Part shown: positions 9,288 to 18,895 of the stretch, in pieces
Position numbering within the stretch: position 1 is the first letter of the stretch
How the letters are laid out: each line of letters starts with the position of its first letter
DNA from: Branchiostoma floridae
Taxonomy: Eukaryota; Chordata; Leptocardii; Amphioxiformes; Branchiostomatidae
DNA: 32,323 nucleotides
Assembly (NCBI RefSeq): GCF_000003815.2
Contig: NC_049987.1
Coordinates: 22,399,956 to 22,432,278, forward strand
Direction of reading: 5' to 3'
The notes under the pieces: model-generated
What the model saw: only the letters and a program-made list of their open reading frames with translations
The model's database searches: none
Told to the model about the DNA's origin: nothing
Position numbers and translations under genes: made by a program

Positions 9288-10167
9288 NNNNNNNNNNNNN
9301 NNNNNNNNNNNNNNNNNNNNNNNNNNNNNNNNNNNNNNNNNNNNNNNNNNNNNNNNNNNNNNNNNNNNNNNNNNNNNNNNNNNNNNNNNNNNNNNNNNNN
9401 NNNNNNNNNNNNNNNNNNNNNNNNNNNNNNNNNNNNNNNNNNNNNNNNNNNNNNNNNNNNNNNNNNNNNNNNNNNNNNNNNNNNNNNNNNNNNNNNNNNN
9501 NNNNNNNNNNNNNNNNNNNNNNNNNNNNNNNNNNNNNNNNNNNNNNNNNNNNNNNNNNNNNNNNNNNNNNNNNNNNNNNNNNNNNNNNNNNNNNNNNNNN
9601 NNNNNNNNNNNNNNNNNNNNNNNNNNNNNNNNNNNNNNNNNNNNNNNNNNNNNNNNNNNNNNNNNNNNNNNNNNNNNNNNNNNNNNNNNNNNNNNNNNNN
9701 NNNNNNNNNNNNNNNNNNNNNNNNNNNNNNNNNNNNNNNNNNNNNNNNNNNNNNNNNNNNNNNNNNNNNNNNNNNNNNNNNNNNNNNNNNNNNNNNNNNN
9801 NNNNNNNNNNNNNNNNNNNNNNNNNNNNNNNNNNNNNNNNNNNNNNNNNNNNNNNNNNNNNNNNNNNNNNNNNNNNNNNNNNNNNNNNNNNNNNNNNNNN
9901 NNNNNNNNNNNNNNNNNNNNNNNNNNNNNNNNNNNNNNNNNNNNNNNNNNNNNNNNNNNNNNNNNNNNNNNNNNNNNNNNNNNNNNNNNNNNNNNNNNNN
10001 NNNNNNNNNNNNNNNNNNNNNNNNNNNNNNNNNNNNNNNNNNNNNNNNNNNNNNNNNNNNNNNNNNNNNNNNNNNNNNNNNNNNNNNNNNNNNNNNNNNN
10101 NNNNNNNNNNNNNNNNNNNNNNNNNNNNNNNNNNNNNNNNNNNNNNNNNNNNNNNNNNNNNNNNNNN
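9288..10167. other. Assembly gap (880 N)
   Basis: This is undetermined sequence. Its true length may differ. It ends 33 bp before the left terminus of the G/C-run element, whose homopolymer tracts may have hindered assembly. Confidence 1.
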
Positions 10168-10200
10168 CTCTTCAGCTGCATAAGAAAATCAAATTTACTT

Positions 10201-11377
10201 CCGGTGTGACAGCGATCTCGCCCCCCCCAGCGATCTCGCCCCCCCGAGATCACCAGCGTTTTCGCCCCCCTTTAGCGTTTTCGCCCCCCCCCGAACATTA
10301 CTAGTATTCCTCGGAGGGGTCTTAAGAGCAGCTGGTTACTACATATTAGGTGCGCTACCTGGTACTATACTGCACCTGGGAGTAACATAGTTGGTGTGTT
10401 ACCTGGTACCTATATGGCACCTTATTACCGTAAGATGTCATACCTTGTTCGGTGCAAACACTACATTGAAAGGACTTTTTTTTGCAGCTGACATGGCAGA
10501 GGTGGCATAGAAAACAATGCTATTGTGAACGTATAAATCAACACCGTCTATGGCACGGAATACGTCAGCTATATGTTTTCAATTTGTCACAGTATTTTCT
10601 TTCTTGTGCAGAAAACATTTCCAAAGCACTAAGAAAAACACAATTGAATAATAGTTTCTCATTATAAACACTATCTACGCACAAGTTCATATACCTGTTG
10701 CTAAATGCTACAAAAAACTGGTAAAGTACCAGTCTTAAGAAACACGGGTAAAACACCAGTTCCTAAATACTAGAAAAACAGTCATATTGGAGGTGAAGAT
10801 ATCCATAGGGTAGGTGCATATAACGTACCAGTTTCTAAATACTAGAAAAACAGTCATATTGAAGGTGAAGATACCCCTTGGCCAGGTGCATACACCAAAA
10901 TGTGCATTATTCTAATGAATACCTTAGTTGCATAATCAATAAAGACATGACATAGTTCTTTTGTGGTCAATTCATAATAGAGGCTTCATATTGGAGATAT
11001 ATGGGTTGCTTGAGGACAGGTGAATACAATGAAATATATCTCATGTCGAGACTCAGGTACATGCAATAAAGGGAATACAAGGGACCCAAACCCTCCTTGT
11101 CTGAAACAAGTTCAACTATCTTATTGCCATGTACTTACGTTAATATTAATACTATGGATGGAGTTATGTATCAAACTCGTGTACTTATATCATTCTGAAA
11201 CTGCATTGTGTGATTTATACCAATCAACTTCTAAAATATCATGTAAACCCGTTTTTTTTGGGGGGGGGGGCGAAATCGCTAAAGGGGGGCGAGGTAGGGG
11301 GGCGAGATCACTAACCGGGGAGGGCGAGATCGCTAGTGATTTCGCCCCGGGGGGGGGCGAGAACGCTGTCACACCGG
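10201..11377. mobile_element. 1.2-kb element with long inverted termini made of GCGATCTCGCCCCCC repeats
   Basis: The left end reads CCGGTGTGACAGCG (10201-10214) and the right end carries its exact reverse complement (11364-11377). Inside each terminus are several short units of the type AGCG(A/T)TCTCGCCCCCC or AGCGTTTTCGCCCCCC, as C runs on the left (10211-10295) and as G runs on the right (11254-11363). The arms are therefore arrays of small GC-rich repeats in opposite orientation. The 950-bp interior is AT-rich, holds a 72-bp tandem duplication, and encodes no recognisable transposase. No target duplication was found, so the superfamily is unknown. Confidence 0.7.
10755..10895 (+). repeat. 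72-bp tandem duplication
   Basis: ACCAGTT.CTAAATACTAG followed by AAAACAGTCATATTG starts at 10755 and again at 10827. The two copies are about 85 percent alike and lie inside the G/C-run element. Confidence 0.85.
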
Positions 11378-11457
11378 TATCCATCACTCTTCTTCAGCGT
11401 CACTAGAATGAACTGGCAGAACGATTCAATACAAGTACAGCTAACTAATGTTGTATA

Positions 11458-11929
11458 TAGGGGTGGGTACCGGTACAGAAAATTCAGGTCCAGGTCCGGT
11501 TCAGGTCCAGAGGATCAGGTCCCGGTCCGGACCTGAACCTGGACCTGAATCAGTATGTGAAAACTTGTGAGTAGACAATACCCATGACAATGGTCTATTC
11601 CGCCATGAATAAATCTGGTTGATGGAGTATTTGAGTCCCAATTGCGTTTTAAGATCCTACAAGACTAACTGCCACTATACGATTGATTTAAAACTTGTAG
11701 AACTTGGAGATTTACAATAAACTGGTCTCTACTTCGCTCTTGTTATTTTCTTCAACCTGTAATCCCCAAACGTATGAATTTTTGCCCACATAACCTCTTC
11801 ATTTTCTAATAGGTATAACATCCGGTCCAGCATCCGGTCCACCGGTTTTTTACAGGTCCGGTTTTTCTGGACCGGTCCAATAAGAAAAAGCGGTTTTATA
11901 CCGGTACGATGTACCGGTACCCACCCCTA
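11458..11929 (+). mobile_element. hAT-type MITE, copy 1, with perfect 8-bp target duplication
   Basis: Both ends read inward TAGGGGTGGGTACCGGTAC, a perfect inverted repeat of at least 19 bp. The flanks are identical octamers, GTTGTATA at 11450-11457 and 11930-11937. An 8-bp duplication with termini of the (C/T)AGGGGTGG type points to the hAT superfamily. Short GGTCC-containing words crowd both subterminal regions in both orientations, as expected of transposase-binding sites. The 472-bp element has no coding capacity and depends on a transposase encoded elsewhere. Confidence 0.85.
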
Positions 11930-11984
11930 GTTGTATATATACTGGCCTAAGGAGGTCGCCTTTGCTTGACACTTAAGTGTTATA

Positions 11985-12115
11985 AATGGAGGACGCAAGA
12001 CTTCAGGTCGACGAGCTTCGCTCTGTCATACTGGACAGGAATGTGAGGAAATCCCGGTGTTACCTTTGCAGAGGATGACCTGAACTGAACTGAACTGATC
12101 TGAACTGAATTGAAC
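11985..12115 (+). repeat. Possible retroelement 3' end with (TGAAC)n tail
   Basis: The block ends in GACCTGAACTGAACTGAAC and further imperfect units to about 12114. A unique sequence ending in a short tandem tail is the pattern of a LINE 3' end, as at 4861-4880. There is no coding sequence to confirm it, and a plain microsatellite is equally possible. Confidence 0.35.
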
Positions 12116-12449
12116 CGGAGAAGGTAGATGTATGAATAAGGCATCGTGTTTAATAACTTTGTCCTTGAATGTGGTAATGTTTTGTCTGCTTTAAAGCTGA
12201 CAAACTATTTACGCCTCTTCAAATTGGCTGCCTAAAACTCCTTAAAACTGGCTTTCCTTTTCTTCAGGGTGCTTCTGAACAAATGAGGCTCGCTACATCC
12301 TTTGTTGCGGCCGATTTACGGCGGGGTGTGTCGTAAATCTAAGCTGTCGTAAATCCCCCGTAGACAAAGAAAATCCCCGAGATATGTTAGAAAAACAGCG
12401 CGGGTAGTGTTACTAATGTCTTCGCCCGTACACTGACATTAACAGTCCT

Positions 12450-12695
12450 TTGTTTTCGCCATTTACACACGACTCATCACATAAACTATGGACTGATATA
12501 TGGGCAAACCGGAAGCAATTATTAAACACACAACTACACAATTACTGTTTGAAAATATTAGTTTGTGGTAGTGAGTGGGCGGAAGAATTATTGAATGTCT
12601 TGCATACTCATCGATCAGAGTGCCTTACAATGGCTTTCCAATTCAATATCTCCTTTGAAGAGAGGAAACAGAGTTATAAGAATAGGTTACTCTAA
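12450..12695 (+). CDS. Unidentified open frame, possible exon or element remnant
   Basis: The frame is open for about 81 codons and ends in TAA. Its sequence looks protein-like: SEWAEELLNVLHTHRSECL followed closely by FEERKQSYKNRLL, with a charged, amphipathic, largely helical pattern. I do not recognise the family. There is no good ATG at the start (it opens on TTG), so if real it is an internal exon or a fragment. It lies in the same frame as the open stretch at 13080-13370, across a (TGGT)n tract, but stops separate them. It could be a chance open frame in AT-rich DNA. Confidence 0.25.
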   Translation: MFSPFTHDSSHKLWTDIWANRKQLLNTQLHNYCLKILVCGSEWAEELLNVLHTHRSECLTMAFQFNISFEERKQSYKNRLL

Positions 12696-12760
12696 TATCA
12701 TTGATAAGCAAATGATACATGGATTGTTAGACTAGTGACATTATTTAATATTTATTTATT

Positions 12761-12908
12761 TGGTTTGTTTGTTTGTTTGTTGGTTTGTTGGTTGGCTGGT
12801 TGGTTGGTTGGTTGGTTGGTTGGTTGGTTGGTTGGTTGGTTGGTTGGTTGGTTGGTTGGTTGGTTGGTTGGTTGGTTGGTTGGTTGGTTGGTTGGTTGGT
12901 TGGTTGGT
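12761..12908 (+). repeat. (TGGT)n tetranucleotide tract, about 28 pure units
   Basis: A degenerate TTTG/TTGG lead-in gives way to an uninterrupted (TGGT)n run at 12797-12908. All three frames on each strand stay open, which produces artificial VGWL- and PTNQ-repeat peptides. The length should be polymorphic. Confidence 0.95.
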
Positions 12909-13079
12909 ACATCAAGTGACGCTTGTGTCGTGGCCTTGTATCAATCACAAGTAGCTATTAATAAACAACATATGATGTCAGATACCGATTCACGGCTAGC
13001 TACCACATTGGCGTCACTTCTACAATTTCTCGACTAACTTGTTATCTGTGTCGCTAAATTTATTCTGGATCAATGTTGA

Positions 13080-13370
13080 ATTGTTATTTCTAGCACAAGA
13101 ATTGAATACACCCGAACATTTCTTGACAAAGACTGCAATTGGACGGTGGATGATTTGGGTAAGTCCAATTTTCGTGTCAAAATTAAAGTTAACAAGCGTT
13201 CGCAGAACTCAACCTTCGTGAAATGGGCTAGGGTGTGGTGGTTGGAGGGTGTTTTTATAGACATCTCAGGGGCTAGCCTTTTAGAAAATGATACGTTCGA
13301 TTGGCAGAAATTCTCGGAATTGTACAAATTTTTTCGCGCCTATGTAACGTTAGATGTATTATCCCTTTGA
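13080..13370 (+). CDS. Unidentified open frame, weakly capsid-like
   Basis: The frame opens after a stop at 13077 and runs for about 96 codons to TGA at 13368-13370. It is basic and aromatic-rich in the middle (NFRVKIKVNKRSQ, then KWARVWWLEGVF) and ends with DWQKFSELYKFFRAYVTLDV. The pattern of a basic beta-rich stretch followed by a W..F..LY..YR-like motif faintly recalls the N-terminal half of jelly-roll capsid proteins of small circular-DNA viruses, which are often found integrated in invertebrate genomes. That is a suggestion only: no Rep gene or further capsid sequence follows. A decayed copy of its 3' part with an in-frame stop lies at 14363-14470, so the sequence is repetitive. A transposon fragment or chance frame is equally possible. 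Confidence 0.25.
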   Translation: MVISSTRIEYTRTFLDKDCNWTVDDLGKSNFRVKIKVNKRSQNSTFVKWARVWWLEGVFIDISGASLLENDTFDWQKFSELYKFFRAYVTLDVLSL

Positions 13371-14340
13371 AGTGGAATAGTTTGCGTTGACAGATTGTCA
13401 TGGTATTTGGAATGCAGATAGTTTTTGTCATGGGCCGTGAGCGAGCGAGTGAGATAGCTTTGGAGATGACTTACATAATCAATTTTTATCATGCAAATCA
13501 GGGGCTAATTTGCATAAATAATGAGGACAGTTTATATTAATAATAATAATTAGGTGTATTTTGCCAGCCAGTAGGTACCCAAATTATACGCCTACTTCAT
13601 TTCATAATAGCAGATACTCAAAGATTAGACACATTAGTCAATTCCAAGTCACCATGAGGGTTTTAGGTGATATTTGTAATAAGTCTGAATTATGTTGAAT
13701 AAAATAATATCTAAGCCACAATAATTGACTTTTTTTATAATTGACTAAGAAAATATTCATCTATTTGAATTCATTTAAAAAGTTTAGAAACATTTTGAAA
13801 GTAACTGTACAAAATATTTTTTAGAATAATTGTGAAATCTCTGTGTGATTCTTTCACATTTAAACTTTGCCAATTGGTAAAATTAGTTTATTGCCCCCAT
13901 AAAAGTAAGCCCTGTTGTTGCCTCTGTATATTTTTAGATTTCACTGCTGGGCTGGTGGATCCTTTGTGGTGGGCCATTGTTGCATGACACCCAACCATAC
14001 TTTGCAAGGATGTTTGAATTGCTATCTTCCCAGCCCACTGACCCATTTACAAAATGTTACAAAAAATGGTAGAAAATGGTAAATAATGGTATAATGCTGT
14101 TATGATTATTTAGAAACCATTAGAAGTATCTAATTCCACACCATGAATATTTCCAAAGTTTTACAGGACCGGGGAAATACTTATAAAATTGAAATAATGT
14201 TAAAATTATTTCTGAAGTATCAAATGTCGATTCTAGACATATAATTACAAAACTTTAAAATCAATTCTAAACAATGACAACAAACATCCACAGTACGATG
14301 ACTTGGAATGGACTCTTACTAACAAAGAGATAAATATTAG
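13371..14340. other. AT-rich sequence without a gene
   Basis: This stretch is very AT-rich with frequent stops on both strands. It contains small direct motifs (ATAATAATAAT near 13540; repeated ATGGTA near 14070) and nothing that suggests a gene. Confidence 0.5.
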
Positions 14341-14347
14341 CCTAACT

Positions 14348-14475
14348 GAGTTGTGTACTAGTTTGTCCGATTGGTAAATATTCCCGGAATTGACAGCAAG
14401 TTTTCCGCGCGTACGAAAATCGAATCATCCCTTTAGATGGTAATAACAAGGGAAGGGTTGACGGATCAATATTGT
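14348..14475 (+). repeat. Diverged copy of the 3' part of the 13080-13370 frame
   Basis: CGATTGGTAAATATTCCCGG followed by AATTG, TTTTCCGCGC and ATCCCTTTAGATGG aligns with 13298-13375, including bases beyond the stop codon of that frame. An in-frame TAA breaks the reading. The sharing of non-coding bases suggests a repeat rather than a conserved gene. Confidence 0.55.
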
Positions 14476-15160
14476 CAATATTGACGACTTGACACATTGT
14501 ATGGACGTTTCTACAAAGTGATATTATAAATTATAGTTTTTCTTTGTACAGCCCCCTTTACAGATCATTATTGCCGACTTGTTGCTAATGCAACAATGAT
14601 GATGTAGCATTCTTTGTTTCACAATGCAGTCCACTACATTGTGCATCCTCTATGCACAATCCCTATAAACAATCTCATCAATGACTACAAGTTACTGTGA
14701 AAAACAAACCCTGCTTTGTTCAACATTGCATTGTACCGGTAGTAACTGTTACATGTACAACCCTTTTAAAACGTATAATATAGGCCCCTGTAAACAATAT
14801 CATCATTGCCCTTATTCATTGCCCTTAATCTACAGATTATCAAATCTTATAGGAAACGTTTACACCCCATCATGTATAATGTGCTGTCCCTATAGTACCA
14901 TTGCCTTGTAATTGTCTGGTATATATAAGTCGTGCTGTCCTCTGTTGCGTAACTATGACCTTTGGGATCACTTCCTGTTTGGACGCGGCCCATGCACAAC
15001 TCCAGCCCACGCAGAATGACGTAACTCCTAAATATAAACCACCATTGCGTAATCGCCACACTTAGCACACTAAACACTATTTTTCAAGTACAAACATCCC
15101 CTGCAAAACAGTCAAAAGCCACTAGACAAAAAAACGCCTCGTACGTTTCTTCTCCTTCTC
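14476..15160. other. No gene seen
   Basis: Several short open frames occur on both strands, none with coding character. GCTAATGCAACAATGATG and similar words recur around 14570-14620 without forming a clear repeat. Confidence 0.4.
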
Positions 15161-15735
15161 AAGAGCTACCCACATACCAAATATCAGATCAATCTGTGTT
15201 GGCGTGAAGGAGCTGGACTGTTCACAGACACAGGGTGTTGAAGGTTTCTACACATACCTATTGTATTATGCAAATTACCACCTAATTTGCATAACAAGCA
15301 TACAAGAATGTACATCAGTACGTAAGCTGTCTGCATACCTACAGTCATTAACATCCATCAACCCCTTCTCGCATTATTCCTTCTCAAAACCTAAAACAAG
15401 AATTACTTTCACCGCCCCTGCGAAAACCCTAGGTGGCCAAAACTTACACACCTTTTTATGCTTTTACACAGCTACCTACCACTTAAAAACCATCACCCAA
15501 ACAAGTCCCAAACAAAATATATCAAAACCGGAAGTTCCGCTGCCATACCATAACACGCCGCTAGAGCGCCCTGCCGTAACGCAATTCCTGCCATTCCTTC
15601 GTCATGTCTAATCCTACCCACATACCAAATATCAAAACCATGCATTCACGCGTTCCCTAGTTATCAGGCTGACAAACGACCCCTTGACATCAAAACAGCA
15701 CTGACTACAAACACTTCGTTTCACGAAGTGAATAA
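15161..15735 (+). repeat. Dispersed repeat region with 448-bp direct repeat and terminal hairpin
   Basis: The 19-mer ACCCACATACCAAATATCA occurs at 15168-15186 and 15616-15634. The second copy leads into a hairpin, CACTTCGT-TTC-ACGAAGTG, at 15712-15730. The phrase resembles that in other dispersed repeats of such genomes. A 135-codon frame across the interval (15204-15611) has threonine- and leucine-rich low-grade composition and is not a credible gene. Confidence 0.45.
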
Positions 15736-15786
15736 ACTTTGATACAGAAGTTCCGAAAAGGTGTCACGTCTTCGAGTACAATGTTT

Positions 15787-16577
15787 CAGCTTGACTTTTA
15801 TTTATTTCTGTAATCTTTATCCAGGGTGGTCCAAGCTCAGTGCTCTTGCACTGCTTTTCAGTGGAGCCTGCGTGTTACATAAAAAGAAATTAAACATATT
15901 CATCACAAACATAGGCAAACATAAATAGACAGCAATAAATGAAATGATTAATAACAATGGTAATGAAACTGATGAAAACAATAATACTAATCATAACAAT
16001 AGATGCTGCTAGTAATGATGATATCAATACAAATGATGAATGAAAATAATGGTACGAAACTAAAGAAAACAATAATGATAATAACAAAATAAATACTATC
16101 AAGTTGTCATTTTCACTGAGTGGTCAGAGGTCAGGCTAGCCAAGCCCTGCATTTGGTTTTAAAGGTAGATTTTGACGTGCAGTAATACCTCTATAAGAGA
16201 ACTTGCGCTTCCCACATTCCAGACGTACAAGGGGTAGTTTGAGGGATAGGTTCTGACTGTGTCGGGTGGGGTAGCTGTGAGAGTCAGAAGTCCTTTGAAA
16301 ACTATTGATGTAATCAGGAAGTTCATTGTTAACTGCCTTGTACATTGATTGTAGCAGGTGCAAGTTTCTCCTGGATGTTAAGGTTTTCCAGCCCAAGGCA
16401 GATAGCTCATCAACGCCAACATGATGGGTGTATTTCAAACCAAGAATAAGCCTAGCTGCCCGGTTCTGGAGTTTTTGTAGTCTATCGGACAGACATTTAC
16501 CACAATTACCCCACATCACATCGCAATAGTCCATTTTAGGAAAAACCATGGCGTTGAATAACATAACTTTGTCGTAC
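15787..16577 (-). mobile_element. 5'-truncated LINE, second family, minus strand
   Basis: On the minus strand this is the C-terminal end of a retrotransposon reverse transcriptase, then about 350 bp of 3' untranslated region ending in CACCCTGGATAAAGATTACA and an AATAAATAAA-type tail at about 15790-15810. The untranslated region includes a low-complexity ATT/ATC-rich segment (15890-16100) that keeps one antisense frame open. The 5' breakpoint lies near 16577, just beyond an in-frame stop. The tail differs from the LINE at 3631, so this is a separate family. Confidence 0.85.
16136..16564 (-). pseudogene. LINE reverse transcriptase C-terminal fragment
   Basis: About 142 codons remain. Visible blocks are NAMVFPKMDYCDVMWGNCG near the start, then LQKLQNRAARLILGL, the post-palm segment shared by CR1/L2/Jockey-type enzymes, then LHLLQSMYKAVNNELPDYI. 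The catalytic palm with its (F/Y)ADD box is missing, so the fragment cannot act. The frame extends about 10 codons upstream of the first Met to a TAG, with residues that still look retrotransposon-like, so the apparent start is not meaningful. No internal stop is present in what remains. Confidence 0.85.
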
Positions 16578-17380
16578 CTTATTTCCTATTGGACATCAAA
16601 AATGGTGTTCAGCTCTTTTGCATTGAACTTCATAGTTAGAGTATAAAAGACCAGTTCCTCACAGATCGCTTTGAGTAACTTCTTTTTGGCATATCACGTT
16701 TTTCCTATGTGATTCAGAAGACTTACTTGTTGTGGCCAAAGGCTGGAGTAGAACAGTGGAAATTGGGATAAGTCCATTTTATGTCTATGTAAGTACAGCT
16801 CAACTACGTCTGCAAGTGCAAGTGCACACGTCATAGTTTCCTAGGTGATTCGCAAGACTTACTTATTCTGGCCCAACTTAACATGAAAGCTGCCTGCATG
16901 CTGCTGTTGGTATCAGATAGGCTGGCAGCAACGTTAGCGTCACCTCACAGAGTCCACTGTTCCTTCTCCCCTGTATTATCGATAATCCATAGAGGCAGAG
17001 CTCTAAGAGACACTGACAAACGGTACCTTTCAGACTAATGGGGGGCCCTTTGTTCCCGGCTACATCAAACTAATGTTGTCGGCATTAATATCGTCAGTTA
17101 CGTCAGGAACACCGCCAATGGGTAGACGCTGATAACATTCAACTTGAGATGAAAGTAATTACAGTCGATCTTCGTTTAGCAACAGTGCGTTTGTTTTATG
17201 TCGTAGCCAAAGCCTGTTGGCATACGACTGTTATTCTATATACCAATCCCCCTCGAAGCAACAGCTGAGCCCGAGTTTCATTATCTCGATACACAAGACG
17301 AAAAGGCCCCCTGGGCCAGGCTTTTCGCCTGAAACCCGTCACTTCAATGTCTGGTGATGCTTATAATGGATTAGCTTATT
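16578..17380. other. No gene; short direct repeat and hairpin
   Basis: A direct repeat with period 136 (TTTCCTA.GTGATTC followed by AAGACTTACTT) begins at 16701 and 16837. A hairpin with arms CGAAAAG and CTTTTCG spans 17299-17327. No coding frame is seen. Confidence 0.5.
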
Positions 17381-17499
17381 GGAAGAGTGATGGTTATGGG
17401 TGTGTGTTGGTGTCATTGGTCCAGTTCCAAACATTCTTATTGGCAGGGTTCTGGCACTCATGACAGACGTGAGCTCACCACTCATACACTTCTCCCCCT

Positions 17500-17902
17500 T
17501 CCCCTCTCTGCATCTCTGTATCTCCTCTCTCCATCTCCTCTCTCACTCTCTGTCACACACAGAAAAATCCGAGCACACACAGGTACACACAATAAAACAC
17601 TGACAAACACTGACACACGCCACACATCCACATACACACAGGCACACGCACACACACACACACACAGACACAGACACACGCACACATACACACATTTCTT
17701 ACTATCCATCTCTCTCGCTATTGCGCTCTTACTATCACACACATGCGCACCCTCTCTCCCTCTCTCACACACCCTCCCTCTGTCATAGACATAGACAGAG
17801 ACACACACAAACGCACACACAGACACACATGCATACATACATACATACACACATACACACACAAGCACACACACACACACAGACAAACAAACACACACAC
17901 AT

Positions 17903-17935
<33 letters not shown>

Positions 17936-17998
17936 TACACACACACACACACGCATACACACACACACACACACGCATACGTACACAAATAACCACAA
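17500..17998. repeat. CT-rich then CA-rich microsatellite block
   Basis: CT-rich sequence (about 17500-17560) is followed by imperfect (CA)n with CATA, CAGA and CACG interruptions to about 17995. All frames on both strands stay open over long distances, giving artificial Cys/Val- and His/Thr-rich peptides. Confidence 0.95.
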
Positions 17999-18575
17999 AG
18001 ATATTCTAACAATGCAACATCATGAACGATACAACCCAGAGAGAAAAAGAGCACTTCTACAATCTCACACGATAAGGACAAAGTATTGGCTGTGAAAGCA
18101 ATTTTATCGAATAGAAGCTATCTCCTGTTACATACGTCCCTGTCAGTGTATCAGCGTTAATAGTTCTTCTCAGCGCCAGTATCAGATGGTATCAGCCCCA
18201 CCAAGTTCCCGGCGGTATCAGACAGATCTGTTATGTGGCCGGGAATGGTTCATTGTGAGGCAGAACAAAAGCTATCATCTCCTCACCATTAGGACGGACC
18301 GGACGCTACCGTTAAAGGCGACGTGAGGAAAATCACGATTGGTTCTTTCTCAAGGTCGACATGCACTTATCCCTTTGTTTGTGTTTTCTTCTGTTCTATT
18401 CACATGGTTATTGCTGTTCCGAGTTTCTGTAATTAATGATTTCGAGCTGTCAGTGTTCAACGTTTTTTAGATTATAGGTTAATACCCCAATGTTCGATTA
18501 TTTTACGTTTTGTGTTAAGTGGTTATTGTTAAGGTAATGTTGATTGATTTGTTGAAGGGCACCCTTGGAAATAAG
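17999..18575. other. No gene seen
   Basis: This is ordinary AT-rich sequence. No domain, element terminus or RNA gene was recognised. Confidence 0.5.
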
Positions 18576-18895
18576 TTTTTTTTAAACCAAAGGGACAATC
18601 CTACAAGGATTAATAAATAAAAATCCACAAATATGGTGTTCATTCGTTCGTTGAGTCAGACCTTTAAAGTGCACAATAGCACACAGGGCAGTGAGTTTCG
18701 CTGTAGTACTATGCAAATCTGCAAGTAGGCCCATTATCGCACTTGACCTTTGTTTACCCGACACTATCCACCTACCGCTAAATATCATGAAGATCCATCT
18801 ACAGCTTTTTCAGTTTTGCTGTCCACAAACACACATACTTTAATAGCAACAGAAGAGCATATTGACCTTCTTGGTGAAGGTAGTACATTTTATTA
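18576..18895 (+). repeat. Probable retroposon remnant
   Basis: The segment around CTACAGCTTTTTCAGTTTTG (18798-18817), followed by CACAAACACACA and TGACCTTCTTGGTGAAGG (18864-18881), has the look of a dispersed non-LTR element 3' region common in marine invertebrates. That is recollection rather than a verified match. No coding part is present. Confidence 0.35.

Noticed and set aside
9192-10304. Three frames of 322-365 codons
   Set aside because: They exist only because the 880-base N gap has no stops.
12735-13037. 100-residue protein with repeated VGWL
   Set aside because: It is the translation of the (TGGT)n microsatellite; every frame is open there.
15204-15611. 135-codon plus-strand frame as a gene
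   Set aside because: It lies inside a dispersed repeat and its composition follows the local base bias.
17482-18081. Cys/Val-rich 199-residue frame and His/Thr-rich frames on the other strand
   Set aside because: These are translations of imperfect (CA)n/(TG)n sequence and carry no coding signal.
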